A program made the position numbers and the translations under genes. The notes beneath the pieces were generated by a model. The model saw only the letters and a program-made list of their open reading frames with translations. It searched no databases and was not told the origin of the DNA. This document shows positions 55,613 to 64,000 of a DNA stretch of 64,000 nt, one piece after another. The stretch's first letter is position 1; each line of letters starts with the position of its first letter. This stretch comes from Paucibacter sp. B2R-40 (GTDB lineage Bacteria; Pseudomonadota; Gammaproteobacteria; Burkholderiales; Burkholderiaceae_C): positions 496,001-560,000 of the forward strand of contig NZ_JAJIRP010000002.1 in the NCBI RefSeq assembly GCF_025717555.1. The letters are read 5' to 3'.

Positions 55613-56382
55613 CGCCGGGCCTGCGCATCGCCAGCCTGGTGCCCAGCATCACCGAGTTGCTGGTGTCGCTGGGTCTGGGTCCGCACTTGGTCGCGCGCAC
55701 CGGTTTTTGCATCCATCCGCAGGCCGCCTTGGCCGATGTGCCCAAGGTCGGCGGCACCAAGGACGTCAACCTCGCCAAACTGCGCCAACTGGCGCCCAGC
55801 CATGTCATCGTCAATGTCGACGAGAACCGCCTAGAACTGGCCGAGGCCTTGCGCGAATTTGTGCCGCATATTGTGGTCACCCATCCGCAGTCGCCGGCGG
55901 ACAACCTGAGCCTGTTGGCGCAAATGCAGCTGCACTTCGGCAGCGAGCCGGGCGTCAACGAACGCTGCGCGACGCTGGCCGCCGAGCTGCGCCTGGCCTT
56001 GCAGCGTTGCCGCGCCCAAAGTTGGCCGCTACAGCGCGTGCTGTACCTGATGTGGCGCGAGCCTTGGATGACGGTCGCACGCGACACCTATATCGCGCGC
56101 ATGTTGGCCGAGGTCGGCTGGCAAAGCTGGCCGGCGGTGCAGGGCGGCGAGGCCGGCGCGGCGCGCTACCCTGTATTGCAGGGCGGCGAGGCTTGGTTGG
56201 CGCAAATCGACCGCGTCTTGCTCAGCTCGGAGCCCTATCGCTTCGACGCCAGCCACCTGCCCCTCGCCCAGGCCTTGTGCCCGCAAGCCAAGGTGCAGCT
56301 GATTGATGGCGAGTTGCTCAGTTGGTATGGCCCGCGCGCCGCGCGTGGGCTGGACTATTTGCGCCGCTTGGCGACTCAGTAA
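55609..56382 (+). CDS. BtuF-like helical-backbone metal/cobalamin-binding protein
   Basis: A 257-residue protein resembling the periplasmic binding proteins of type III (BtuF/FhuD-like): IASLVPSITELLVSLGLGPHLVARTGFC, then HPQAALADVPKVGGTKDVNLAKLRQLAPSHV. No signal peptide is visible, so it may be cytoplasmic, unlike typical BtuF. Members of this family near membrane proteins are often annotated as cobalamin-binding. It overlaps the preceding membrane-protein gene. No btuC or btuD gene is near. Confidence 0.82.
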   Translation: MTPGLRIASLVPSITELLVSLGLGPHLVARTGFCIHPQAALADVPKVGGTKDVNLAKLRQLAPSHVIVNVDENRLELAEALREFVPHIVVTHPQSPADNLSLLAQMQLHFGSEPGVNERCATLAAELRLALQRCRAQSWPLQRVLYLMWREPWMTVARDTYIARMLAEVGWQSWPAVQGGEAGAARYPVLQGGEAWLAQIDRVLLSSEPYRFDASHLPLAQALCPQAKVQLIDGELLSWYGPRAARGLDYLRRLATQ

Positions 56383-56426
56383 CAACCCCTTGCTCGAGGC
56401 GCCGGTCCAGCCCACACAATCCAGCC

Positions 56427-57068
56427 ATGGACATCTACAAACCTCTGGTCGCTCTGCTCGCCATCGTCAACCCGGTCGGGGTCGTGCCCTTCTTCATTCA
56501 CTTCACCAGCCACCTGACGCGCGAACAGCGCAAAAAGACGATTCTGGTCAGCTCCTTCACCGCCTTTGTGGTGATCTCGATCAGCGCCCTCTTTGGGCTG
56601 AAGGTGATCGAATTCTTCGGCATCTCGCTGGCATCCTTCCAGGTTGGCGGCGGCACCCTGCTCTTGATCAGTTCGATCCAGATGCTGAACGCGCAGCCGG
56701 CAGAAAGCCGCAAAGACGACCTGACCGAAGGCGCAGACAAGGCCGACAGCGGCGCCAGCATTGCGGTTGTGCCCTTGGCCATCCCGCTACTGACCGGGCC
56801 GGCGACGATCTCGACCATGGTCATTTACGCTGACAGAACCCGCCATTGGTGGGAGTTAGCGGTGCTGGTGGGTTATGGCGTGGTGGTGGGCTTGCTCACC
56901 TATCTGGTGTTTTCAGCCTCGGGCCGCATCGCCCGCGCCTTGGGCCAAACCGGCATCAACATCATGACCCGCTTGATGGGGCTGATTCTGGCGGCGCTGG
57001 CGGTGGAGCTGTTGGCCGATGGGCTGATCAAGCTCTTCCCCGTGCTGGCCTCACATATTTCTGGCTAA
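56427..57068 (+). CDS. MarC-family inner-membrane protein
   Basis: A 213-residue protein with six membrane helices of the MarC/YchE/YhgN family: LVALLAIVNPVGVVPFFIHF at the N-terminus, IAVVPLAIPLLTGPATIS in the middle and TRLMGLILAALAVELLADGL at the end. The family was once linked to multiple antibiotic resistance but its function remains unclear. The ATG at 56427 fits the family N-terminus; the open frame upstream to 56322 overlaps the previous gene. It ends 6 bp before the GMC oxidoreductase start. Confidence 0.9.
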   Translation: MDIYKPLVALLAIVNPVGVVPFFIHFTSHLTREQRKKTILVSSFTAFVVISISALFGLKVIEFFGISLASFQVGGGTLLLISSIQMLNAQPAESRKDDLTEGADKADSGASIAVVPLAIPLLTGPATISTMVIYADRTRHWWELAVLVGYGVVVGLLTYLVFSASGRIARALGQTGINIMTRLMGLILAALAVELLADGLIKLFPVLASHISG

Positions 57069-57074
57069 GCCGGC

Positions 57075-58751
57075 ATGTTTGACTACATCATCGTCGGTGC
57101 CGGCACGGCCGGCTGCCTGCTGGCCAATCGCTTGTCGGCCAACCCCGACAAACGCGTGCTGCTGCTGGAGGCCGGCGGCAAGGACGATTACCACTGGATC
57201 CACATCCCGGTCGGCTATCTGCATTGCATCGGCAATCCGCGCACCGATTGGCTCTACCAGACCGAGCCCGAGCCGGGCCTCAACGGGCGCGCCTTGCGCT
57301 ACCCGCGCGGCAAGGTGCTGGGCGGCTGCTCCAGCATCAACGGCATGATCTATATGCGCGGCCAAAGCCGTGATTACGACGGTTGGGCAGCCGCTACCGG
57401 CGACCCGGCCTGGCGCTGGGACGCTTGCCTGCCCTTCTTCAAACAACATGAGAACCATTGGCGACTCGACCAGCCGGCTGGTGCCAGCGCGGCCTTCAAG
57501 GCCGCCCATGGTCATGGCGGCGAATGGCGCATCGAGCGTCAGCGCCTGCGCTGGGATGTGCTGGACGCCTTTGCTCAAGCGGCCGTGCAGGCCGGCATTC
57601 CGGCGACCGAAGACTTCAACGCAGGCAACAACGAAGGCGTCGGCTACTTCGAAGTCAACCAGCGTCAGGGCCTGCGCTGGAATACGGCCAAGGCTTTTTT
57701 GCGGCCGCTTTGTTATGCGCGCTCAAATTTCGAGTTATGGACCGGCAGCATGGTGCAGCGGCTCAAGCTGGAACACATCGACGGGCAGCTGCAATGCCTG
57801 GGCGCCGAGGTGCGAACGCCCGCCGGGCTGGAAAACGTCAAGCTCAATCCTGGCGGCGAGCTGCTGCTGGCCGCTGGCGCCATCGGCACGCCGCAGATTC
57901 TGCAACTCTCCGGCATCGGCCCGGCCGACTTGCTGCATGGCCTGGGAATAGTTATTCAGCAAGCGTTACCGGGTGTCGGCGCCAACTTGCAAGACCATCT
58001 GCAGATCCGCAGTGTCTTCAAGGTCGAGGGTGCTGCGACCTTGAATACGCGCGCAGCCAGTTTATTCGGCAAGGCCAAGATTGCGCTGGAATATGCGCTC
58101 AAGCGAACCGGGCCCATGAGCATGGCGCCGTCACAGCTGGGTGCCTTCACCCGCAGCAGCCCGGACCTGGCCTGGCCGGACCTTGAGTATCACGTCCAGC
58201 CCTTGTCGCTGGAGGCCTTTGGAGAGCCCTTGCACAGCTTCAACGCCATCACCGCCAGCGTCTGCAATTTGAACCCAAGCAGTCGCGGCAGCGTGAGGAT
58301 TCGCTCGGCCGACCCGGCCCAGGCACCGGCCATCGCACCGAACTATCTCAGCACCGAGCAAGACCGCCGCACCGCCGCCGCCAGCTTGAGGCTCACACGC
58401 ACAATACTCGCGCAGCCGGCCTTGGCGGCCTACCGCCCGGAGGAATACAAACCAGGCCCGCAGTATCAAAGCGATGAAGAGCTGGCCGCCATTGCGGGCG
58501 AGATCGCCACCACCATTTTCCATCCCGCAGGCACTTGCAAGATGGGCTCGACCGATGACGCCACGGCCGTGGTGGACAGCCGCCTGCGGGTGCGCGGGGC
58601 CAATGGGGTGATTCAGGGCTTGCGCGTGGTGGATGCCAGCGTGATGCCCAGCATCACCAGCGGCAACACCAATTCACCGACCTTGATGATTGCCGAAAAA
58701 GCGGCGGCCTGGGTACTGGCCGATGCCCGTAAGCCGGTCAAGGCAGCTTGA
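57075..58751 (+). CDS. GMC-family FAD-dependent oxidoreductase (choline/alcohol dehydrogenase-like)
   Basis: A 558-residue GMC oxidoreductase. FAD is bound at [18 protein letters not shown] (N-terminus), and the GMC signatures are [22 protein letters not shown] and [18 protein letters not shown]. The C-terminal catalytic histidine lies in [12 protein letters not shown], with [14 protein letters not shown] after it. It resembles BetA and AlkJ-type alcohol dehydrogenases. The substrate is unassigned and no betaine genes are near. Its 3' end overlaps the convergent chemoreceptor gene by 14 bp. Confidence 0.92.
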   Translation: MFDYIIVGAGTAGCLLANRLSANPDKRVLLLEAGGKDDYHWIHIPVGYLHCIGNPRTDWLYQTEPEPGLNGRALRYPRGKVLGGCSSINGMIYMRGQSRDYDGWAAATGDPAWRWDACLPFFKQHENHWRLDQPAGASAAFKAAHGHGGEWRIERQRLRWDVLDAFAQAAVQAGIPATEDFNAGNNEGVGYFEVNQRQGLRWNTAKAFLRPLCYARSNFELWTGSMVQRLKLEHIDGQLQCLGAEVRTPAGLENVKLNPGGELLLAAGAIGTPQILQLSGIGPADLLHGLGIVIQQALPGVGANLQDHLQIRSVFKVEGAATLNTRAASLFGKAKIALEYALKRTGPMSMAPSQLGAFTRSSPDLAWPDLEYHVQPLSLEAFGEPLHSFNAITASVCNLNPSSRGSVRIRSADPAQAPAIAPNYLSTEQDRRTAAASLRLTRTILAQPALAAYRPEEYKPGPQYQSDEELAAIAGEIATTIFHPAGTCKMGSTDDATAVVDSRLRVRGANGVIQGLRVVDASVMPSITSGNTNSPTLMIAEKAAAWVLADARKPVKAA

Positions 58752-60273
58752 AAGTGTCAACGATGTCGGCCAGTTTGATGGCCTGATCTTTCATGCTCTC
58801 GGCCGCCGCTGCGGACTGCTCCACCAAGGCGGCGTTTTGCTGGGTCATCTGATCCAGCTTGACGACCGAGCCATTGACCAGATCGAGCCCCCTGGACTGC
58901 TCGGCCGCGGCGGTGGAAATCTCGCCGATGATGGCTGACACGCGCTCCACACTGCCGACGATCTCGCCCATGGTCTGACCGGCGTCGGCCACCAGCTTGG
59001 TCCCGCCTTCGACCTTGTCGACCGAAGCGCCGATCAAGCCCTTGATCTCGCGCGCCGCCTGCGCGCTGCGCTGCGCCAGCGAGCGCACCTCGCCCGCCAC
59101 CACCGCGAAGCCGCGCCCCTGCTCACCCGCGCGCGCGGCCTCGACAGCGGCGTTCAGCGCCAAGATATTGGTCTGAAAAGCGATGCTGTCGATCACGCCG
59201 ATGATGTCGCCGATCTTGCGCGAGCTGATATTGATGTCTTCCATGGTGCTGACCACCTGGGCCACCACCCGGCCACCGCGCGCCGCGACCTCGGCGGCAG
59301 AGGCGGCCAAACGATTGGCCTCCAAGGCCGAGCTGGCCGACTGCCTGACCGTGCTGGTCAATTCATCCATCGACGAGGCCGCCTGCTGCAGGCTGGAGGC
59401 CGTCTGCTCGGTACGTTCGCTCAGGTCCATATTGCCGCTGGCGATTTCGGCGCTGGCGGTGCGGATCGAGGCCGAGGCCGCCAGCACCGCCTGCATAGAG
59501 CCACCAAGTTGCGCCGTCATGCGGCCCAAGGCTCGCACCAGATCACCGACCTCGTCGACGCGCTCGCTGCTGGCGTCAACCGCCAGATTGCCGGCCGCCA
59601 CTTCGCCGGCGATTTCGGTGGCGCGCTGCAACTCATTCGTCAACTTGCGCTGCATCAGCCAGGACAGATAGACCGCCGCCGCCGCCAACATCAAGCCAAG
59701 CGCAGCCAGCAGCCATTTGCTGCGCTGCGCCTGCTGGTTAGCAGAAGCCACTGACTCGGCCGAGGCCGACTCGACGCGCGTGATCATCGCCCGCATGGTC
59801 TGTGTCAGCGCCTTGAAGCTCTCGTCGGCGCTTTGCAGCGCGGCGATACCGGTATTTGGGTCCACCGAAGACAGGTCGATCGCCTCGTCAGCCTGCTTCT
59901 GATACTTGGCCATCAAGGGCGCCAATTGGCCCGTGCTTTTACTCAGCTCTGCGTCATCCGCATGGGATTCACCGATGCCTGCTGCGACTCTTTGCACGCC
60001 CGCCAGCTGCTGCACCAACTCGGCTCGGAAAGACTTGATCTTGGGTTCATCCAAAGAAGCAATCAAGGCCACCGTGCGGTACACACCGGTGTGAATATGA
60101 GCCAATTGTTCCTGCGCGTTGCTGAGCGTGCGGTAGTCCTCCAACTGGGTGTTCATGGTGGCGAGGTTGGTATCGGCCACCCGCGTCATCAGCAGCACAT
60201 TGAGCTGGCCGGTGCTGAACACGACAACCGCCGTCAATAGCGGCGCAGCAAGCAATTTCCAAGCTAGTTTCAT
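58738..60273 (-). CDS. Methyl-accepting chemotaxis protein
   Basis: A 511-residue chemoreceptor. An N-terminal transmembrane segment ([18 protein letters not shown]), a helical periplasmic sensor of about 150 residues (four-helix-bundle type) and a second segment ([20 protein letters not shown]) lead to a HAMP domain. The signalling tip has the core [27 protein letters not shown]. The ATG at 60273 has GGAG seven bases before it; two in-frame codons upstream lack support. It is 54 bp downstream of the small sCache gene and probably co-transcribed. Confidence 0.93.
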   Translation of the reverse strand: MKLAWKLLAAPLLTAVVVFSTGQLNVLLMTRVADTNLATMNTQLEDYRTLSNAQEQLAHIHTGVYRTVALIASLDEPKIKSFRAELVQQLAGVQRVAAGIGESHADDAELSKSTGQLAPLMAKYQKQADEAIDLSSVDPNTGIAALQSADESFKALTQTMRAMITRVESASAESVASANQQAQRSKWLLAALGLMLAAAAVYLSWLMQRKLTNELQRATEIAGEVAAGNLAVDASSERVDEVGDLVRALGRMTAQLGGSMQAVLAASASIRTASAEIASGNMDLSERTEQTASSLQQAASSMDELTSTVRQSASSALEANRLAASAAEVAARGGRVVAQVVSTMEDINISSRKIGDIIGVIDSIAFQTNILALNAAVEAARAGEQGRGFAVVAGEVRSLAQRSAQAAREIKGLIGASVDKVEGGTKLVADAGQTMGEIVGSVERVSAIIGEISTAAAEQSRGLDLVNGSVVKLDQMTQQNAALVEQSAAAAESMKDQAIKLADIVDTFKLP

Positions 60274-60327
60274 TTCCACTCCCTGTTAACGAGTAACGCG
60301 GGCTCTCTGGCCCATGGAACGAACTGA

Positions 60328-60804
60328 TTACTTGTAGATGCCGCCGCAAATCGCCATGTCTTCGAACTTCTCGCAATACATGCGCTTGGGCTCGATCTTT
60401 TTGTTCTCGGGGTTGGTGAATTTGTAGTCTTGCCAGAACGTGCCCTTGCTGGCGGCCATTTCGACCCGCTCCTTGACGAAGGCCTTGCCGTCCACGTCTT
60501 TCAGATCGATCAGGTTCTTGCCGACCATCTTGATATTGGCGCCGTGCGCGCGCACCGTGCCGTCCAGACCATAGGCCACCAAATAGAGGTCCTGAAAAGT
60601 GAACTGCCCGCCCTTGGTGGAGATTTCGGCAAAACCCTTTTCACGACCATTGGCCTTGATGAAGGCGACACCCTTCTTGACCATGGCCACCGCCTGCTCC
60701 TCGGTGGCGCCACCATCGGCCGCCAGGCAGATCTGCGATGCGCAAGCGGCAAGGCCGGCAACAAGTGCTGCTTTCAGGGCAAACATGGAGACAGTCATGT
60801 GCAT
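60328..60804 (-). CDS. Small periplasmic single-Cache-domain protein
   Basis: A 158-residue exported protein: signal peptide (ALVAGLAACASQICLAA), then one sCache-like domain (AVAMVKKGVAFIKANGREKGFAEIS, LYLVAYGLDGTVRAHG, NLIDLKDVDGKAFVKERVEMA, DYKFTNPENKKIEPKRMYCEKF). It has no kinase or chemoreceptor part, so it looks like a free ligand-binding protein. AAGGAG seven bases before the ATG fixes the start. The chemoreceptor encoded next may use it as a ligand carrier. Confidence 0.88.
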   Translation of the reverse strand: MHMTVSMFALKAALVAGLAACASQICLAADGGATEEQAVAMVKKGVAFIKANGREKGFAEISTKGGQFTFQDLYLVAYGLDGTVRAHGANIKMVGKNLIDLKDVDGKAFVKERVEMAASKGTFWQDYKFTNPENKKIEPKRMYCEKFEDMAICGGIYK

Positions 60805-60869
60805 CTCAAACTCCTTTAAGGGCCGAGGCGGCCGTGTGGATAAAGCCAGGACAAGTATAGGCAGTACAA

Positions 60870-60883
60870 ACCCTGAGCAGGGT
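60870..60883 (-). promoter_or_regulatory. ACCCT-N4-AGGGT inverted repeat before the sCache gene
   Basis: ACCCTGAGCAGGGT lies 66 bp upstream of the sCache start. On the minus strand it is followed ten bases later by TATACT, a good -10 element, placing the repeat near the -35 region. It matches the site at 54559-54572 in 13 of 14 bases. Confidence 0.4.
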
Positions 60884-60949
60884 CAGCTTCTTGCCTATCG
60901 GCCGGCTTCGGTCAGCCTTGAGGAATTTGTCACGCCTGAGGCGCGCCGG

Positions 60950-62326
60950 TCAGACGAAACGCTGCTCCAAATAAGCCAGCAGCGTGCGAATTGTCTGCGC
61001 TTCGCCGCCGACCGGGCGGCCGGGCCGCGCCACATCGTTCCAGGCGAACAGGTCGATGTGCAACCAGTCCTGGTTCTCGGGCACAAAGTACTCAAGAAAA
61101 AGTGCCGCATTGATGGCGCCGCCCAGTGCATTGCGGCCGGTATTGACGATGTCGCCGATGCTGCTCTCGATGCCGGCCTTGTAGGGCGCCCACAGCGGCA
61201 TATGCCACATTGGATCTTCCAGTTTGAGTCCCAAATCGACCAAGTCACGCGCGCTGTCGAAATGCTTGCTGAACAACGCCGGCAATTGCGCGCCCAGGGC
61301 CACACGGGCTGCGCCGGTCAGCGTGGCCAGGTCGATGATCAGCTCCGGTTTGCCTTCCGAGGCATAAGCCAGCGCATCGCTGAGCACGACGCGGCCTTCG
61401 GCATCGGTATTGCCGATCTCGATGTGCAGGCCCTTGCGGGTCTTGATCACATCGCCGGGGCGGTAGGCATTGCCGGCAATCGAGTTCTCCACCGCCGGTA
61501 TCAGCACTTGCAGCCGAACCGGCAGCTTGAAGGCCATCACCAAGGCGGCCAGGCCCAAGGCATTGGCGGCGCCGCCCATGTCTTTTTTCATCTGACGCAT
61601 GCCCTCGGCGCCCTTGATGTCGAGGCCGCCGGTGTCAAAACAGACGCCTTTGCCGACGATGGCCAGCAGCGGCGCATCCGCAGCACCCCAATTCAGCTCG
61701 ATCAGACGCGGCGCGCGCGTCGAGGCTCGGCCCACCGCATGGATGGCCGGGAAGTTCTGCTTCAACAAGTCATCGCCGACGATTTGCTTGAATTTGGCGC
61801 CATGCTGTTTAGCGATCATTTGCGCGGCCTTGGCCAACTCCTCCGGGCCCATATGCTCGGCGGGAGTGTTGACCAGGTCGCGGGTGGCGGCCATCGCCGT
61901 GGCGAAGGCCAGGCCGCGTTGCGCGTCGACACTCGGCGTCAATAGCAGCTCTGCCGGCGCACGGCGCCGCGCCTTGTAAAGATCAAATTGATAAGCGCCC
62001 AGCTCCCAGGACAGGGCGGCCGCTTCGGCTTGCAATGCCAAACCCTGATCGGACAAGCAATACCGCCCCTCGGGCAGTGCTTGCGGCAAAGCTGCCAAGG
62101 CAAAGGGGTCGGCCACATGGCTGATGCCGGCGAAGACCTGGCCGAGCTTGCCGTCCGGGCCAGGCACCAATGCGAAGCTGTCCGGCGCACCCACAAAGCC
62201 CAGTGCGGACAACCAATGCCGAGTTGCTTCGGGCAGCGTGGCGGCCAAGGCCTTGAAGCTGCTGCGGTCGACCACGGTGATGGCGATGGCGCCTGTTGAG
62301 GCAGATGTCTTGAATTGGACGGTCAT
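60950..62326 (-). CDS. M17-family leucyl aminopeptidase
   Basis: A 458-residue cytosolic metallo-aminopeptidase. The catalytic domain shows AIVGKGVCFDTGGLDIKGAEG with MKKDMGG, and the signature NTDAEGRVVLSDALAYA, which together hold two metal ions. The N-terminal domain (residues 1-160) is diverged from E. coli PepA, as in the PepB-like group. It releases N-terminal residues from peptides. No clear operon partner: the thioredoxin-like gene lies 52 bp upstream and reads the same way. Confidence 0.92.
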   Translation of the reverse strand: MTVQFKTSASTGAIAITVVDRSSFKALAATLPEATRHWLSALGFVGAPDSFALVPGPDGKLGQVFAGISHVADPFALAALPQALPEGRYCLSDQGLALQAEAAALSWELGAYQFDLYKARRRAPAELLLTPSVDAQRGLAFATAMAATRDLVNTPAEHMGPEELAKAAQMIAKQHGAKFKQIVGDDLLKQNFPAIHAVGRASTRAPRLIELNWGAADAPLLAIVGKGVCFDTGGLDIKGAEGMRQMKKDMGGAANALGLAALVMAFKLPVRLQVLIPAVENSIAGNAYRPGDVIKTRKGLHIEIGNTDAEGRVVLSDALAYASEGKPELIIDLATLTGAARVALGAQLPALFSKHFDSARDLVDLGLKLEDPMWHMPLWAPYKAGIESSIGDIVNTGRNALGGAINAALFLEYFVPENQDWLHIDLFAWNDVARPGRPVGGEAQTIRTLLAYLEQRFV

Positions 62327-62378
62327 GGTGCGGCTGGCTCCGTTGCGGCGCTGAAGAAGCGCCGATTGTCCGCCTGAA

Positions 62379-62762
62379 CTAACAGCTGCTCTGCAAACGC
62401 ACCAGCAAAGCCTGCGCGGCCGGACTGGACTTGGCGGGCGGCATCTCGCCGGCAGTAGCCAGCAGGCGTTGGGCGGTGGCCAGATGCGGCGTCACCGGAC
62501 CGATAAAGCGCAGCTGTTCGCCGACGCCGATCAGCAGGGTCGGGAAGGTCTCGACCTCCAGGTCACCGACCAACTCCTCGTCATCCTCGATATCAACCCA
62601 GACAAAGCGGAAGTTCGGGTACTGCAAGCGCAAGGCGGCAATCACCTCGTGATAGGCGTCGCAAGTGCGGCACCAAGCGGCGCAAAGACAGGCCACCAAG
62701 GTGGTCTGCGCGCAGCGGTCATGGGCATCGGTGGCAATCATCATGGTGCTAAGCATAGCCAT
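62379..62762 (-). CDS. Thioredoxin-like protein
   Basis: A thioredoxin-fold protein of about 127 residues with an active-site CxxC as CAAWCRTCDAYHEV, preceded by LVACLCAAW and followed by FRFVWVDIEDDEEL and the cis-Pro region ETFPTLLIG. The start is uncertain: ATGs at 62762, 62756 and 62744 are all in frame and none has a clear ribosome binding site. There is no signal peptide, so it should act in the cytoplasm as a reductase. A more N-terminal reading of the frame lacks thioredoxin character. Confidence 0.82.
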   Translation of the reverse strand: MAMLSTMMIATDAHDRCAQTTLVACLCAAWCRTCDAYHEVIAALRLQYPNFRFVWVDIEDDEELVGDLEVETFPTLLIGVGEQLRFIGPVTPHLATAQRLLATAGEMPPAKSSPAAQALLVRLQSSC

Positions 62763-62952
62763 GCTGGCCGGCCCTGCCGCAAGGCACGGGGGCTGCGTTG
62801 CAAACTGGCGACGCCCGGCCGGGTAAAGACCCCGATGGAAAAACTTCAACAAAATGGTGCACAGCTGTCAACCGCACCTATTTAGCTCGCGTTGTGCCCT
62901 CAGACGGAGCGAGATTGTTGGAATCTCACCCGCAGTAGCAAAGGCAGTAGCC

Positions 62953-63126
62953 ATGAAAACGCAACAACATTCGTCCGAACCCCAGCCCCGCCGCATGCCT
63001 TGCCCCGAGTTGCAAGCCGGTCAGGCCGACTACAAGGGCCGCAAGCACGAGGCTTTCGAGGCCGGCAGCTTTGGCAGCGACCGCCGCAGCCTGGCGCGTG
63101 CGATCCGCTTCGACCGCAAGCGTTGA
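62953..63126 (+). CDS. Small basic protein of unknown function
   Basis: A 57-residue protein rich in Arg, Lys and Gln (MKTQQHSSEPQPRRMPCPE; then SDRRSLARAIRFDRKR). It has no signal peptide or known motif. AAAGGC lies before the ATG. High charge at the C-terminus could fit nucleic-acid binding. I cannot exclude that it is a chance frame, but the start, clean length and lack of an overlapping gene support it. Confidence 0.45.
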   Translation: MKTQQHSSEPQPRRMPCPELQAGQADYKGRKHEAFEAGSFGSDRRSLARAIRFDRKR

Positions 63127-63131
63127 AGACT

Positions 63132-63156
63132 TGACTGCACCATGACGGTGCGGTCA
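63132..63156. terminator. Weak hairpin at the convergent junction
   Basis: TGAC-T-GCACC (63132-63141), loop ATGAC and GGTGC-G-GTCA (63147-63156) can form a 10-position stem with one mismatch. It overlaps the stop of the helicase gene and has no T-run, so termination is uncertain. Confidence 0.35.
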
Positions 63157-64000
63157 GGCACTCAAAGGTGCCATCAATAGTTCCAAATCCTGCTCAGTGA
63201 ACTTGAGCGCTTCGGCCGAGTCACTGCCCAGCACCCCTTCCGCCAGCGCCAGTTTGCGCTGCTGCAACTCCAGCATCCGCTCTTCGATGCTGCCCGCCAC
63301 CACCAGTTTGTAGACGAACACCGGCTTGTCCTGGCCGATGCGGTGCGCGCGTGCGCTCGCCTGCGCCTCGACGGCCGGGTTCCACCAGGGGTCGACATGG
63401 ATGACCGTGTCGGCCGCCGTCAGATTCAGGCCGACGCCGCCGGCCTTCAGGCTGATCAGCATCAGGGGCAGCTCTTGCGCTTGAAAGCGCCTCACGATCT
63501 CGCCGCGCGCCGCCACTGGCGTGGCCCCGGTCAATGTCAGAAAAGGCAGCGCCAGCCGGTCCAGCTCATCGGCGATCAGGCCCAACATTTCGGCGAACTG
63601 TGAAAACACCAGCACGCGCCGCCCTTCGGCCAGCAGCTCTGGCAGCATCTCGCTCAGCAATTCCAGCTTGGCGCGTTCGGTATCGGCGGCCATTGCCATG
63701 CCCTTGATCAAAAACGGGTCACAACAAACCTGACGCAGCTTCAGCAGCGCATCGAGCACCGAGATCTGTGCGCCGGCAAAACCGCGCCGGGCCAAGACCC
63801 GCCGCACCTGCTTGTCGGCCGCCACCCGCACGCTCTCGTACAAATCGCGTTGCTGACCGTAGAGCTGCACCTTGCGCGTCACCGTGGTCAGCGGAGGCAG
63901 CTCGGTCGCCACATCTTCCTTGCGGCGGCGCAGGATGAAGGGCCGCACCCGTTCGGCCAGCAGCCGCGCGCGCAAGGTCTCGCCATTGGTTTCTATCGGC
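63154..64000 (-). CDS. SNF2/DEAD-box helicase, C-terminal part (cut by window edge)
   Basis: The visible 282 residues are the C-terminal helicase domain of a SNF2-family ATPase: RPFILRRRKEDVATELPPLT at the start, LLKLRQVCCDP, RVLVFSQFAEMLGLIADEL, the motif LISLKAGGVGLNLTAADTVIHVDPWWNPAVEAQASARAHRIGQ, and an end rich in basic and Leu residues. The reading frame is open to base 64000 (upstream residues PIETNGETL), so the ATPase half lies outside. Such proteins remodel or translocate on DNA and RNA. The first in-frame start in the window is not the true start. Confidence 0.93.
   Translation of the reverse strand, partial: PIETNGETLRARLLAERVRPFILRRRKEDVATELPPLTTVTRKVQLYGQQRDLYESVRVAADKQVRRVLARRGFAGAQISVLDALLKLRQVCCDPFLIKGMAMAADTERAKLELLSEMLPELLAEGRRVLVFSQFAEMLGLIADELDRLALPFLTLTGATPVAARGEIVRRFQAQELPLMLISLKAGGVGLNLTAADTVIHVDPWWNPAVEAQASARAHRIGQDKPVFVYKLVVAGSIEERMLELQQRKLALAEGVLGSDSAEALKFTEQDLELLMAPLSA

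Overview
The window is a high-GC, gene-dense piece of a Gram-negative chromosome. Several features point to a betaproteobacterium of the Burkholderiales (Rubrivivax/Leptothrix/Roseateles-like): a kdsD-kdsC-lptC lipopolysaccharide block, PEP-CTERM exosortase substrates, two TonB-dependent receptors, a UPF0016 manganese exporter behind a yybP-ykoY riboswitch, a KefB/C-type antiporter, and glpK/glpD proteins of proteobacterial type. I placed it by protein resemblance only; no rRNA or other marker gene is present. No tRNA, rRNA, CRISPR array, insertion sequence or phage gene was seen.

Region 1 (1-9925) is a carbohydrate-uptake locus. It holds a large TonB receptor, two tryptophan-halogenase-like flavoproteins around a SapC-like protein, glucokinase and a GH30 beta-glucosidase-type enzyme. 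Two identical 14-bp palindromes (7196-7209 and 8391-8404) of LacI-family type sit in front of the receptor and between glk and the GH30 gene, so uptake, hydrolysis and phosphorylation probably form one regulon for a beta-glucoside or beta-glucan. Region 2 (9943-18156) is a long leftward gene run. Its first part is a TetR regulator, a DUF2867 protein, an ABC1/UbiB-type kinase, a GT1 glycosyltransferase and a small DUF6463-like membrane protein, tightly coupled and possibly a glycolipid or membrane-modification operon. Its last part is two hydrolases, a beta-propeller lipoprotein and a molybdopterin oxidoreductase; two of these genes look AT-richer than their surroundings.

Region 3 (18448-35202) carries signalling and transport genes: two tandem periplasmic-TPR diguanylate cyclases, a SulP transporter, a KefB/C antiporter, a TfoX C-terminal-domain protein, a VOC protein, an M16 peptidase pair (one active, one lacking the zinc motif), the Mn2+ riboswitch and UPF0016 exporter, and a response regulator followed by a hybrid histidine kinase. 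Region 4 (35252-38310) is glycerol catabolism (glpK and glpD, divergent with only 23 bp between start codons).

Region 5 (38351-47396) holds secreted and envelope proteins: two PEP-CTERM proteins flanking a secreted PHP-domain protein, a DUF6524-like membrane protein, a second TonB receptor, a UreE-like protein with a His-rich tail and no urease genes nearby, a lipoprotein hydrolase and a small outer-membrane barrel. Region 6 (47390-53844) covers a spermidine-synthase-like methyltransferase fold, kdsD-kdsC-lptC-SDR, a very short leader-type ORF plus terminator, and a CBM9/DUF5916-type outer-membrane protein. Region 7 (53917-64000) has a glycine-rich RRM protein, a membrane protein plus BtuF-like binding protein, MarC, a GMC oxidoreductase, a chemoreceptor with a small sCache protein, an M17 aminopeptidase, a thioredoxin-like protein, a tiny basic protein and the C-terminal part of a SNF2 helicase cut by the window edge.
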